From contig OX243825.1 of NCBI GenBank assembly GCA_945859605.1, positions 22,827,554 through 22,891,553 of the forward strand: a stretch of 64,000 nucleotides of DNA, in the 5' to 3' direction. This stretch comes from Lumbricus rubellus. Taxonomy: Eukaryota > Annelida > Clitellata > Crassiclitellata > Lumbricidae. Position 1 is the first letter of the stretch. Every line of letters begins with the position of its first letter. Of the stretch, positions 47,401 through 58,827 are shown piece after piece. Position numbers and translations under genes: made by a program. The notes under the pieces were generated by a model. That model saw only the letters and a program-made list of their open reading frames with translations, did no database searches and was not told the origin of the DNA.

Positions 47401-50400
47401 GTTTCGGCGCGGAAGAAGTTATGTAATGAAATAGCACTTAAAACTCTTTATTTGTCCAGGAATTTTTAATTCAGCTATGTTTTGTAATGTGCATTGTTAA
47501 ATTTAATGTTAACACATCATGTTACCCAAGGGAAGGAGGCTCTTTCGTATGTTATCCTGTATAGCCCTGGTGCGTAAACAAGCGGCAACGCGTCAAACGT
47601 CACATTCACAGGGGATAAACAATAGTCTCGGAAGGAGGCTCTTTCGTATGTAATTATATCTACAAACGTCAAGGTTAGGAAGGAGGCTATTTCGTATGTA
47701 ATTATATCTACAAACGTCAATGTTCTTCTTTCGCGCCGCAACGTCCGGCGCCCAAACGGCGTCGCGCCCAAACGGCCGGCGCCGAAACGGCGGCGCCCAA
47801 ACGGCCGGCGCCCAAACGGCGGCGCCCAAACGTCCTGATCCGTGAATATTTCTAGGTTCGTAAAAAATTGTTTTTTATTATGTTTAAAACATATCTCATT
47901 TTTTCTATAAGCTTATCCATTAAAAAATCTTTTTATGTAACCTCATTTATTTATATACCGTTTGTAATTATATTTTAATTCTATTTTTTGTCTGATGTCC
48001 CTACGCTGTCTCCGTACTTTCAAGGATTCAGGTAATTAACGTCATTCTTTGATCATTTTAACATCATGAGAAATAAATAGCATAGTACAAGACATTAAAT
48101 TTAGATAATAATCTATGTATATCTAATGAATATCTAAAGTTGTAGCAGTGAATTTTACTGTACCGATTTGATGGCAGTCTGCTGGCTGGTATTTTGGCAA
48201 TGTAAGCATCTATGCAAATGTCTTCACATTTAACTCCTTTCCAGGGAAAAGCCTAAAAAGATTATTAAAAAAATAATGCATAACTCATACCTTCTTACAG
48301 GAATGCAAGTCGGGTACAATACTTATGGTGCTTTGTAAACAATGTATTGTAGCAATCAAAGTTACAAATCAAGAATAATAGATCTAGATTCTAGAGTATA
48401 TACAACCTAGTAGCCTATTCTATTCATGTGATTCCTAGCCCAGAAAATCATTTGATAGCAACATTTGTCTGGCAGTACCTCACTGGTAAGTGTTCCATCC
48501 TACTTGTCTGATTTTTGTTGCCTGGATTCCAACTTAGCTTACCATCGAGCTTTGCACTTGGCTCAATGGAGTCCCTTGGACCACTCTGCTGTCAGACAAC
48601 ATCGAACTTTCTCGGTTGTTGGCCCCATCGCTTCAAATGTACTCCCACATGCACTGCACTTACTAGCTCAGAATAATTTGTCTTGTTTCTACTAGTTGCA
48701 CAAGTCCTAAGTTCTCTTTAGCTGGAATCGGAGTAGAGAGTTCTTGAACGGACAATTAAAAATCTTGCTGAATGAACGAACGAAGACTAACAGGTGGCAA
48801 AAGCACTTTTCCTTTCATCATTCATTCGTTCGTTCAAGAAATTTGCACTCGACCTGCCTTCAAGATATTCAGAAGTGCTTCAAGCCTTTTCAAAACAGAA
48901 TAGTCTTTAAGAACTAATAATTAAGTTAAGTGGAATTTCTCTAGTCAAGAGACAACAACCATTTCATGTAACAGTCCAACCAATAGGATCATCGAAAGCT
49001 GTAAAGATAGATCATACCTTATTACATTCATCATAGATCATACCTTATTACATTCATCATAGATCATACCTTATTACATACCTTATTACATTCATCGTTC
49101 GTCACTGATAACTCGGACTTGGTCACTGGTGGCTGACCAGAATCCTCTTCAGCAACAACATCACACTTCGGCTTTTCCACCTGTAGACATATAACATAAT
49201 GTTTATGCATATATGTTTCTTCTTTGAAATTCACTAAATGTGTATCTCACAAATTTTATTTCTCAAAATGTTGCAAATGTTGATGAATACTTTCACTAAT
49301 AATAACTACATATTGTAATTTCACCTTCTTCTTCATCACACTGTCATAGCAGCCTCTTATAATGATTGTAATGTGACTTAAGAGAGGGCATCAATTGCCA
49401 TAGTAACCTCTTACAGTAGGCCTAATTGCATTATGACATCATAGAAGATATACATTGTAATAGTAACCTCTTATATTGATTGCATTGTGATGGCATAGAA
49501 GCTATAAACTGTCATAGCAACCTCTCATAAAAACTGCAATGTGATGTCATAAAGGCTATAAATAGCTGTGCCAGACCTCTTATAATGATCGCATTGTGAC
49601 ATCATAGAAGCTTATAAACTGTCATAGTAACCCATAATAATAATTGCATTCTAACTTCATAGAGGCTACACACGTTGCCCTAGTAACCACTAATAATAAC
49701 TGTATTGTGATTTCATAGGAGCCATAAACTGTCAAACTGACCTTTTATAATAATTGCATTGTGATGTCATAAGAGCTAAGATCATCATAGCAACTTCTTA
49801 TAATTAATAATTGCATTGTGACATCCTATAGAGGCTAAAAATAGCCATATAGACTTCTTATAATAATTGCATTGTGATGTCATAGGAGCTGTCTTAGTAG
49901 CCTCTTATAATAATTGCATTGTGATGTCATAGGAGCTACAAACTGCCATAGTAACTTCTTATAATCATTGCAGTGTGATGTCATAAGAGCTAAGATCATC
50001 ATAGCAACTTCTTATAATTAATAATTGCATTGTGACATCCTATAGAGGCTAAAAATAGCCATATAGACTTCTTATAATAATTGCATTGTGATGTCATAGG
50101 AGCTGTCTTAGTAGCCTCTTATAATAATTGCATTGTGATGTCATAGGAGCTACAAACTGCCATAGTAACTTCTTATAATAATTGCAGTGTGATGTCATAA
50201 GAGCTAAGATCATCATAGCAACTTCTTATAATTAATAATTGCATTGTGACATCCTATAGAGGCTAAAAATAGCCATATAGACTTCTTATAATAATTGCAT
50301 TGTGATGTCATAGGAGCTACAAACTGCCATAGTAACTTCTTATAATCATTGCATTTGACTTCATAGAGGCTATAAATAGCCATGCTGACCTCTAATAAAA

Positions 50401-53400
50401 CTTGTATTGTGACACATAGGAGCTATAAATTTAAGCTGTCATAATATTGTCTTATAATAATTACATTGTGACTACATATAGGCTATAAACTGTCATAGTA
50501 ACCTGCTCTAAAAATTGCATTGTGGTGTCATAGAGGCTATAAATTGCCATAACAACCTCTTATAGTAACACTGTGACTTCATAGAGCCAAAGTAACATTT
50601 TATAATAATTACATTGTGACATCATAGGAGCTATAAACTGTCATAGTAACCTCTTATAATAATTGAATTGTGACTTCACAGAGGCTATAAATAACCATGT
50701 AGTGACCTCTGGTAATAACTGCATTGTCACATCACAGAAGCTATAAAGTTTCATAGTAATTTGTCATCATAATTGAATTGGGACTTCAGATAGGCTAGAA
50801 ACTTTCATAATAACCTCTTATAAAAATTGCAATTTGCTCAATTTTCAACAAGAAAACGAGAACTTTAGAAAAAACTCTAAATCAACCGATAGCTTGTATA
50901 ATAAAGTCAAGGCTATTTAAGCTGTAATCTGTTTGGCATCTTGTTTCCTCTTATGTATATTTTGCTTTGATTACTGAGCTATATTTTCCTAAACATAGCA
51001 GACTACAATGGCTTTTTATTGATAAAACTAAACATCTTCTTTATCTTTCCTCAAGTTCTCTGCCCAGGGAGGGTGGGAGGTTCAAACGTCCAATGGCACC
51101 ACTCTTCTTAACGTTAAGACTTCTCCTTCAGTTTACTATAGTCTTCTATCATCATCCAGTCCACCAGCTTCTGTCTCTATCTTCCTCTCTTTCTTCTCTT
51201 AACTTTTCATTCAATCATAACTCACAGAAGTGCATCTCCTCTCAATATATTGTGTCCTATCCATTTCCTTTGCCTCCTTCTTATTGGAGACGAGAAGGAT
51301 AAAGCTAAACATACATAACAACAAAATAACTGAGATCATATAAGTTAGCATAAATTTGTTTACTTACTGATGCTCTCCTGCAACTCTTTTTCTTCGCAAC
51401 CGTAATCTGCTTAGCGAGATTGTCACAGGCGAATTCAGGCGGCTCCGGCATCTTGAAAGGCACCTCTTCACAGATCGGGGACTGTGCTTTCGGACACGGT
51501 CTGTCGCACGTCTCAGGCTCTGTGGCACAAACCTCATTCTGCTCAAACCTCACTGGACTGCAGATGTTGTCCGATGCTTTAGAGCCTTCGAGATCTGACC
51601 TTGGCGAACAGACCATACCATCTACACCGATCCTTAATAAATAAAAGAATAAAATTCAATATAATTATGTAACATGTTTCATTCGTCAACAAACATAATT
51701 ATACAAGTTGCAACTACATTAAATTGTTTCCTTAAAATTTGTTGGTGCGCACGGGAGAGCCAAAAGAGGTCAAAGGTCCCACAAGCCAAGTCCACCTGAG
51801 ACAAATTAGTTGATAAAAATGTACCATGGCCATTAGGGTGTCTCTTAGCACAATGGGGAAACAAATTTGGGGGTTTTTTTTCGTATCACCCTCACAAGTT
51901 GTTAGGTTTATTTAAATAAATATCTACCACAAATTTCATTAAAATTGGGTAACATTTAGAGGTCGCCCTCTAGCCTCAAAGTTTTGCATGTAACAGGTTC
52001 ACTTCGACAATGGAAATCATGTAGTCCAATGTTGCATAATAATTAATCATCGTTTCTAGCACTAATCAATTTGCCTTGTTTATATGACATACAAGTATGT
52101 ATGTGCACTTGATATATGGCCCATTCAAGAATACTACTCAGAAGTGCTCCCTACTAGGGCGCGGACACTGAACCTGAGATTCACACCAAAGCGCATGAGC
52201 ATTTGGTGGCATTTTGGAGTTCGGTCATGAGTCAAGTCTTTCAGAGGAATTCAACTCTGACAGGTCTTTAGATGGATTATAACTGCAAAAGGTGCCATCT
52301 TGCACTCCAGCACTTGATATAAGGATTTCAAGATGGTCGTTAATACTCAATATGCTGTGTGGAAGTTAGATCTTTCTTTGGCTTCCCATCCCAATGTGCT
52401 GCCAATAGTGCCAAAGGAACAGCCTACAGCGAACTCTGATTTTAGGTTGTGTTATGCGGTTATTAGCGCTGGCACGATGAATTATTGTAACCTGCTGTTG
52501 ATATTCAAATAAATAATGACGTGCCCAAGGATACATGCAACTTCACTGACAATAACGGTGGCATTTCTGGATGAGACATTGGTTCTGTCGAACACAGTGT
52601 CTACGAGACTTTATGTTTAACCGTGTTCACTTTGGAGTTGAACCTTTGCTGTAAGCACAGGCAGGATGGTAATCTCCCCTCTTTTTGGCAGCACCATTTG
52701 ATAAGTCAGAGTCTAGCACAGCCCGACTGGTCGCTGCTTTGATGTATTCTTGTGACCACAAAAAGCGTTCAAATTGCACCTTGTACACTCTGTTTGAGGT
52801 GATACTGGACCACATGTCACTTGCTATCCTAAATATGCCTTTGCCTATATGCGTGACGTTCTTCACTGGCTTTCTGTTTCTCAGGGCATCTTCCGAGCTG
52901 CTCTTGTTTGGCGTTCTTATTTACGCCTCATCGTATCTTATTGTGTCTGATCTTTGTTGACCTGTCTCTCTGGCCGACAAAGATTGCATAACCTTTGTTC
53001 TTCTGCAATGGCCATGGAGAGCTGTCGGTTCTGCGAGCTCACACTTCTATTAGAAGCGTTGAACCATTCCGATTGTGAGTCCATGCATCTAGAATGGCAT
53101 CCACTGGCTCCCACTCAGGAAGCGAATTGAGTATAGAATATCTACTCTAGTCTGGCGCTACATGCTAGGCCTTGTTCCTGCCTACCTTTGTGATCTCTGT
53201 AGCCCTACACTTAAAGTTCTCACCATTTCCACTCCCTTCGTTCGACTGAACAAAGTCTGCATGCTCTCAGTCCATTTTGCTTGTACTTCCACTATGCAGA
53301 ACCATGCATTCTGGGTGGTAGGACCCTCATCTTGGAATGGTCTTCCACTGACCCTCCGCCTCTTTGTAAACATACTTCTCAGGCTTTCCTCTCTCTCACC

Positions 53401-56400
53401 TTAAGACAGTTTTATTTGGCCGCGCTGAGGTTGGGAGCGCCTCTGAGTAGCCCCTGAAGGCGTGCTGTATAAATGCATCGAATGAATGAATGAATGAATT
53501 AGACTTGCGATGATGGTTAGGTAAAACTCGTCTGATTTCTATAAGTCGCACAAATCTCATTCCGTTAGCTGTTGCGTGGTTGAGAGTGCCTATGCGTAGA
53601 TCGCTTGAAAAGGCGCCATATAAATCACCGGAATGAATAAAAGTGAACAGAAGGTATTAACCTGATTTACTCCTTCTACATATTGAAATTAGCTTATCAA
53701 TAAGTCAATCTAGGACTTCTCTAGCAAAGCGAACGATGTGGCATATTTTTATACAAAAGGTCTACATGTGTTAAAACTTTGACATCAAAGGGCGACCTCT
53801 AAATATTCTCGGATTTCCTTCAAAATTTTTTATAAATTTTTTCTTCATAAACCTAACAACTTGAAAGGGTGATAGATTGAAAATTTAAACTTTCATTTTT
53901 AAGAGACACCCTAATGGCCATCTACAGTGTATGTCATGTCAGAAACCAGGAGATAAATTCTTAACTATCACATAAACAAACAGAAAAACTTTACATTACA
54001 GAGTACTATCTATCATAAATTAATGTTTTAGGCTGTTCTCAAAATGCTGACAGGCATCAATTGACTGTTTAAGTAATTCTACAAACACTTGTAAAACTAA
54101 ACTTTGGCTAACTTGCCACCAATGAGCTGAGAGACAACAGATCTGCAAATTAAGCATGCAATTGCTTAACGCAGCAAACAAATAATTCTTCATTATGAGT
54201 ATTGAGTAGCCTTCGTAAAAAAATAAATTATTACTTCAATAGGAAACAACAGAAAGTGAACCCAAAAAATGTGGATAAAAGGAAATTATAGTCACTCCTC
54301 CCCCCACCCCATTAATGAACTCCAATCAAACCTTGGACTCTGAGTTTTCCTTGGAGATGAAAGATTTTCCAGTTCTTCCGCAATGGAAGCTGGGCTTCGG
54401 AAGGTGAGAGGGACCGCCCCCTGCACCCAGCAGTCAGTGACGGCAGACCTTGGCTCTAAACAAACATGAAAAAATTGAGTAATAATAGCAATGGCAATTT
54501 CTAAGGCACTGCAACACAGCCTTGCTGCTACAGGGTGCCGACAAAAAAACCTCAAGAATACACTTCATAATGTCTGACAAGTTTGTTTAGTCAATTATTA
54601 ATCTAATTAAGCCATAACATCAATCAATCAATCACATAAATGTATATAGCGCCTCTTCAAGATCTCTACTCAGAGGTGCTCCGAAATGATGGCAAGTTGA
54701 CAGCAACTATTCTAACTATTCTATCCTGGTACTGCTCCAGTACCAACCAATAACCACTAACAACAATTTACAACATAGTACCATAGTGACTACTCAACTA
54801 GACTTCCAAAACTTGTGATTCGGAACCTCAATGGACCAGACTGATGTCGACTTGATTGATACAGCACTTGTGAAAACGCTGATCTCTCTGAATGGCTTTC
54901 ATGATGTTAAGGAATCTTAGAGATGTGCATTACGTACAATAGATTTCAAGAAGTACTTAACAGCTTTAGACCTTGCAAATATAAACACCACCGTGTAATC
55001 TTTCATAGAAATGCAAATAAATGTCAACTTGTGACTACAGTCATAAACTGTAAACTGCGTGCTTGCAAGATGGAAATAAAAGTTACTTACTAACTTACTT
55101 TCCATGGAGCAGAAGCATGTACGATCAAATTGTAATATCAACAAAAAATAACGTCAGTATAACTTGACAACTAAATTTCTGTACCGGTGTCTTGTATCCA
55201 AAACGTGGGGTCCGCGCTCATTGAGCCATCATCCCGAGCCAGGAACTGCCACTGGTTGAAAATAAATAGACACAGTCACCAGTTGTCATAGATAGAATTT
55301 TATTGCAATGGGAATTTCGAACCGCATTTTAGTGCACGGTGTATTACATAGTTCAACTTCTAAAGATCAGTTTCACATTACCCAATTTGTTCATACTATT
55401 CATTCAAGTAGCCTATTTATATAGCACCTCTCCAACGACACAATTCAGATGTGCTCCAGTACAGCCAAAAAGAATAGTTTTAAAGTGCTTATAAAATGTG
55501 TCAGAGAGTGACCTAGAACCATGCGCAATTCAATTCAATTGGTAATTTATTGGTCTGTATCGGATACTGTGACTACTTCTGACTAGTTCTCAGTCCCGTT
55601 TACTCGTATCTCCATCATGCAGAGCCATGCTTTTTCTGTGGTTTGCCCACAGGTATGGAATGGGGCCATTCCATACCGCTGGGCAAACCACAGAAAAAGC
55701 ATGGCTCTGCATGATGGAGATACGAGTAAACGGGACTGAGAACTAGTCAGAAGTAGTCACAGTATCCGATACAGACCAATAAATTACCAATTAGTGTTTT
55801 TTGTAATTGTTAAGAAGTGTAATTAAAAATGCTATTCTTTTCCCAATTAAAAGATAGGTTTATTACACTCCACAATATTTTGAGAAATTTAAAAAAGGTA
55901 ACAAAATAAATATAAGGATACTCATGATTTATGTTGTGATTCTGTGCACAAATCCCCCAAAGAACCTAGTTGACCCATATGTAAGCTTATTATTCTTTTC
56001 AGCAAAGTTTTCAAACATAAATAGACTGAAAAATACGTACTTCAACTATCTGTAGCAGTGCATCCTTAGCCTGGAGAACTGTGTACGGTATCAGCTGATC
56101 CTCGATGTACTTATCGTAGATAATCTTATCAGCTGCGATGTAAATGTCATTCACAAGATCAACGATGAAAGAATCAGATTCATCGCGATCCAGCATCCAT
56201 AACCTAAAAATAAACAAGAAAAAACAACGAATCACAAAACACTTCTGATTCAGTGGCACAATTACAATTATACAAAAGAATTTCTCACAGTGACATTTAT
56301 TTTCATCTACTTGGCGCTCGCCTCGGTGATTTCAAATGAACGATTATTATTCACCACCACCCAAATAAAAACAATTCTTGCCGCAGAGGATGGAGACTGG

Positions 56401-57463
56401 ATTAAACACTGCAAAAGGAGTCAATAGTCGTGTACGCTCAAATGATAGGTTAACAATACTAACAGTCACTGCAACTGTTTCCAACTAAACATTTATAACA
56501 TGTTTTATTTTGGCAACACACTTAAAAATTGCAGGTTACTTGAGTCAATTCAGCTGAGAAAAAACTTATCACTACCAACCATTTCATGTTCCAACTAAAT
56601 AGATAAATTCTTAACTAACATAAGAACATAATATACTCTAAACACAAACAATTCAAATACATGCATATAGCTTACAAACAAACAAAACAAAAGCACACTT
56701 AGTGATTCTATAGAATAAACCCATAGGCCTATGTATCACTAAGTTAAGAAAGGATGTGTTGAACTTCCTGTTGGATGTGGGTGTACAGACGCACCGAACA
56801 ACAACCAATCTCGTCGATGATTGAAGAGCGGAGGCTGAGAACGTTTGGCCATTTCGCACGTAGCGATGGCAGTCAAGACCATGCCAGAGCTCTGCGCGCC
56901 ATGATTTGTGGCCCCCCGAAGACCTGGAAGAGACCGGTTGGACGACCTAGACATACATGGACCCGGACGGTCGACGCAGACTTGAGACCGCTGGGCCTTG
57001 GACTAAACGCGGCTTGGAGATGTGCGCAGGACCGTAGTGGTTGGCGGAGAATTGTGGAGACGGCTACGCTCCGGAGTGGGGCTCGCCATTGATGATGTAC
57101 AGGTGCCGTTTAAACAGCTGGCGGGAGGGCTGTGAGCGAATATATGGAGGAATATCATTCCATAGTTTTGGTCCTGCACATTTTATAGAAATTAGTCTAG
57201 TGTTAATGCGTGCGAATTGAGCATAGTATTAATACATGGCTCTTTCTAAAATCTCGGCCCCAGTGTTCTTTTACAATAACGATTGCAGTAATTATGGTGA
57301 GAATAACAGAAAAGATAGACTGCACACACAGTCTCTTCCCAACCTACCAGTCTTGGTCGGTGAACTTTCCCACAACGATATCGTGAGCGACAGGGATGGA
57401 TGTCGCAATCGTGTTCTTGCGATCCCTTTCAATTTTTACCTTTGACGTAACAGATCGCGCCAT
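44465..57463 (-). CDS. C2orf81: C2orf81 homologue (DUF4639 protein)
   Basis: Ten exons assembled by phase: 57348-57463, 56041-56203, 55185-55251, 54332-54455, 51368-51632, 49090-49180, 47077-47190, 46097-46185, 45740-45811, 44465-44629; 1266 nt, 421 residues. The first exons match vertebrate C2orf81: VAHDIVVGKFTDQDW, then DQLIPYTVLQAKDALLQIVE, WQFLARDDGSMSADP and AVTDCWVQGAVP. A later LDSMQIAPGVTARERD resembles its APGV motif. The protein ends PSLVPPIVATSH. Molecular function is not established. The middle exons 5-7 (EGSKASDNICSPVRF; DPKQEAAQVRNEALRARKKV) have no clear counterpart and are supported by phase only. Two points are uncertain: the exon 6 donor (49090 keeps phase; the stronger-looking 49082 does not) and the weak exon 4 and 7 donors. 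Introns carry many repeats. Confidence 0.8.
44615..44870. repeat. 124-bp tandem duplication over the last C2orf81 acceptor
   Basis: ACCACGGCTCGAATCCTGAA at 44615 recurs as ACCACGGCTGGAATCCTGAA at 44739, followed in both by AATTAAGCAA, TACCATTCAACAATG and GTCATAAAGTTATGCAACAA. The copy boundary includes the 3' splice site and first codons of the final exon. Confidence 0.85.
45148..45358 (-). mobile_element. tRNA-derived SINE
   Basis: Complete copy from GTGCACTTGTTATAGCGCCC to CTAGACCACCGCGCCCCAC. In the last intron of C2orf81, same orientation as the gene. Confidence 0.9.
45578..45650 (-). mobile_element. SINE/LINE tail fragment
   Basis: GTACATTTATATAGCGCCCC...CTCCTCAGAGGCGCTCCC. The plus-strand neighbour CCTGACACCAAACCACAATC resembles the LINE tail at 26580, so it derives from the LINE rather than the SINE. 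Confidence 0.7.
46211..46281. mobile_element. 71-bp TTAA palindrome, copy C
   Basis: TTAACCCTGAACTGACC to GGTAAAGGGTTAA, exactly 71 bp, core GTAGTAAATGGTATG. About 25 bp upstream of C2orf81 exon 8 on the minus strand. Confidence 0.75.
46595..46665. mobile_element. 71-bp TTAA palindrome, copy D
   Basis: TTAACCCTTTAATGCCGGAG to TTGGCATTAAAGGGTTAA, exactly 71 bp; closest to copy B but in reverse orientation. In C2orf81 intron 7. Confidence 0.8.
47302..47840. mobile_element. GC-rich foldback element with 12-bp flanking direct repeat
   Basis: The ends hold arrays of CGTTTGGGCGCCGGC-type units facing inward (GACGTTTGGGCGCC from 47309; GGCGCCCAAACGTC to 47834). The AT-rich middle carries three or four copies of GGAAGGAGGCTCTTTCGTAT. 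The sequence CGTGAATATTTC sits immediately on both sides (47290-47301, 47841-47852). It lies just upstream of C2orf81 exon 7 on the minus strand, in intron 6. Confidence 0.8.
48465..48720 (+). mobile_element. LINE RT C-terminal fragment
   Basis: The plus frame reads VPSYLSDFCC, then RQHRTFSVVGPIASNVLP, a decayed form of the F.VVGP..WN.LP end of CR1/L2-like reverse transcriptases. Antisense within C2orf81 intron 6. Confidence 0.65.
49007..49092. repeat. 26-bp tandem repeat over the C2orf81 exon 6 donor
   Basis: Unit AGATCATACCTTATTACATT plus CATCAT, starting near 49009, 49035 and 49061, then a shortened repeat that runs into the end of exon 6. On the minus strand each unit re-creates GAATGTAATAAGGTATG. 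Confidence 0.85.
49340..50830. repeat. Minisatellite of about 53 bp with a 214-bp higher-order unit
   Basis: About 28 diverged monomers, each containing TTATAATAATTGCATTGTGA followed by TGTCATAGGAGCTATAAAC. In 49771-50360 four monomers form a block repeated with a period of exactly 214 bp (AAGAGCTAAGATCATC at 49771, 49985 and 50199). Occupies most of C2orf81 intron 5. Confidence 0.9.
52098..52205 (-). mobile_element. Truncated SINE
   Basis: GTATGTGCACTTGATATATG...ACTCAGAAGTGCTCC...CACACCAAAGCGCATGAGCA: tail and part of the body only. Confidence 0.65.
52640..53060 (+). mobile_element. LINE RT fragment 1
   Basis: With frame breaks the plus strand reads YVRDVLHWLSVSQGIFRAAL, then VWRSYLRLIVS, then SGRQRLHNLCSSAMAM. 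This matches the HWLPV..RI...L.W and GRQ.LRSS.. signatures of CR1/L2-like RT C-termini. Confidence 0.65.
53070..53500 (+). mobile_element. LINE RT fragment 2 with shared tail and (GAAT)n
   Basis: Reads HWLPLRKRIEYRISTLVWRY, MLGLVPAYLCDLC and HAFWVVGPSSWNGLPLTLR. It ends with GGGAGCGCCTCTGAGTAG...GCGTGCTGTATAAATG and then (GAAT)n. The tail is the same as that of the SINE family, and the (GAAT)n end is a 3' microsatellite typical of this LINE type. Confidence 0.8.
54485..54545 (-). repeat. Short dispersed repeat, second copy of the 8480 type
   Basis: AATGGCAATTTCTAAGGCAC...CAGCCTTGCTGCTACA matches 8492-8536. Confidence 0.55.
54635..54690 (-). mobile_element. SINE/LINE tail fragment
   Basis: TGTATATAGCGCCTCTTCAA...CTACTCAGAGGTGCTCCGAA; tail only. 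Confidence 0.65.
55395..55460 (-). mobile_element. SINE/LINE tail fragment (diverged)
   Basis: TATTTATATAGCACCTCTCC...ATTCAGATGTGCTCCAGTAC; tail only. Confidence 0.55.
55541..55797. repeat. Near-perfect 257-bp palindrome made of a LINE piece
   Basis: TTGGTAATTTATTGGTCTGT at the left is mirrored by ACAGACCAATAAATTACCAA at the right, and pairing continues to a centre near 55669 (GGAATGGGGCCATTCC) with only a few mismatches. Each arm reads a LINE RT end (CRAMLFLW frame; HAFSVV-like in another frame). Confidence 0.85.
56733..57110 (+). mobile_element. LINE ORF2 C-terminal fragment
   Basis: An open frame of about 105 codons from 56775 reads RRLRTFGHFARSDGSQDHAR, then RPVGRPRHTWTRTVDADLRP, then AAWRCAQDRSGWRRIVETAT, ending SGARH. 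The GH..R and GRPR.TW.R..., AQDR..WR..VETA signatures are typical of non-LTR ORF2 tails. Antisense inside C2orf81 intron 1. Confidence 0.85.
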
Positions 57464-58827
57464 TAGCAGATGCTGCTACGTTGATTGCATGACAAAAAAC
57501 ACTAGAATAAACGTAATTTTGTATAATATTTTATACTACTTTAAGAGAGAACCACTGTTAAATTTTGTAAAAACAATCACAAACGACGTCGTCATAGAAA
57601 CTAACAGATCTCGCCTAAAAAGCAGTACGGTTCTCGTTCTCAACGATATGCTTTTATCACATTGTTTTTATAGCGCCGTAATATTTTAAGATAAACTTTT
57701 TGGCTTATTTCTGTTCATTTCTGTACTACCTAAGATCACAGAATAAACAAAGCGCTTGCGTATACCTTGAGTGAATTACCATTTTAGTCAAGTGAACCCT
57801 CAGAAGAGGAGCTAATGTGGCTCTAATTATGGAGAAGACTAATATTGAATTTTAAACAATGAATAAAAATCGCATTGTGTATGTAGGTCTACATTGCATA
57901 AAATTAAAATGCGATACGTAGGCTAGGCTACGGCACCACGCAAAGTTACCCAGCTGCACAGAATTAAACAAATTCAGCAATTAGGATCTTTGTTAGGATT
58001 GTGTTCCCCCGGCTCTGGTGCTCCGCATTGTAGCCTACCTCCCTATTTTTGCACCTGACCTGCCAAACATTCTTTGAAATTTACAATAGCCTAGGCTATG
58101 TTTTACATTCAATTTCTCCGACCTGCTGAATGACTCTCGTGATTCTGACTAAAATTGTATTGCTGTTACAGCCTTACAAATATAACAATAGCATTAAATT
58201 GTAAACAATAATTATAATAGTAGCCTAATTATAATGCGATCTAATTTGTAGACTACCTCTGCTTTTGTTAACAATGCCGGGCGTAGGTTATGTCAGGGTA
58301 CTAACCATATATATATATATACATAAATTTTCATCATTTAGAGTATAATATAATTATTATTTCCAAATCAGCCACAACAGTAAGGGGTGTGCTGCTGCTT
58401 GGAATGATTCGGTTCAATGATTCGGTTCAGGCTTGACGCCAAAATGTTCTGCCTTGACGCGGATGAAGGCTCTTGTCCACAAGAGCAAGTACGTAAACAG
58501 AGATCTGATTGCACAGAGGTTCCTTTTTTAGTAAAATATGAAATAACAAATAATTTATTGAACCAGCTTACCAACCGGAATAGAACGCAAACGTAAATCC
58601 TGCAGAATGATTTGATATGCTCGGTTTCGTTCCATATCAACAAATAAGGTTGTGCCCGAAGCATGTTCCAATGTGTTATGGGCTGCGCAATCAGAAGCGA
58701 TGTGTTGGTGATGTGCACATGTAATAATAGCTTGTAAAACAGCTATAAAATTTAAGTAATAATTATTCGAACACTAAAAACATTTAGGAAATTTTTGTCT
58801 GTCTGCACGCAATTTTTTTACGTTGCC
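57464..58827. promoter_or_regulatory. Divergent upstream region, C2orf81 and KCTD gene
   Basis: Start codons 1.36 kb apart, facing away from each other. It should hold both promoters; I see no TATA box close to either ATG. TAGGCCTA/TAGGCTA-type octamers reappear here and a short (TA)n lies at 58307-58321. Confidence 0.3.

Larger units (their letters stand above)
51826..53921. mobile_element. 2.1-kb element with about 160-bp inverted ends and nested insertions
   Basis: ATGGCCATTAGGGTGTCTCT at the left is matched by AGAGACACCCTAATGGCCAT at the right. Pairing continues with gaps through CAAGTTGTTAGGTTT, then TTTAGAGGTCGCCCT and CAAAGTTTT. The inside contains a truncated SINE (about 52098-52200) and LINE fragments (52640-53500), so the host element was an old MITE that later received retroelements. 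In C2orf81 intron 4. Confidence 0.7.
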
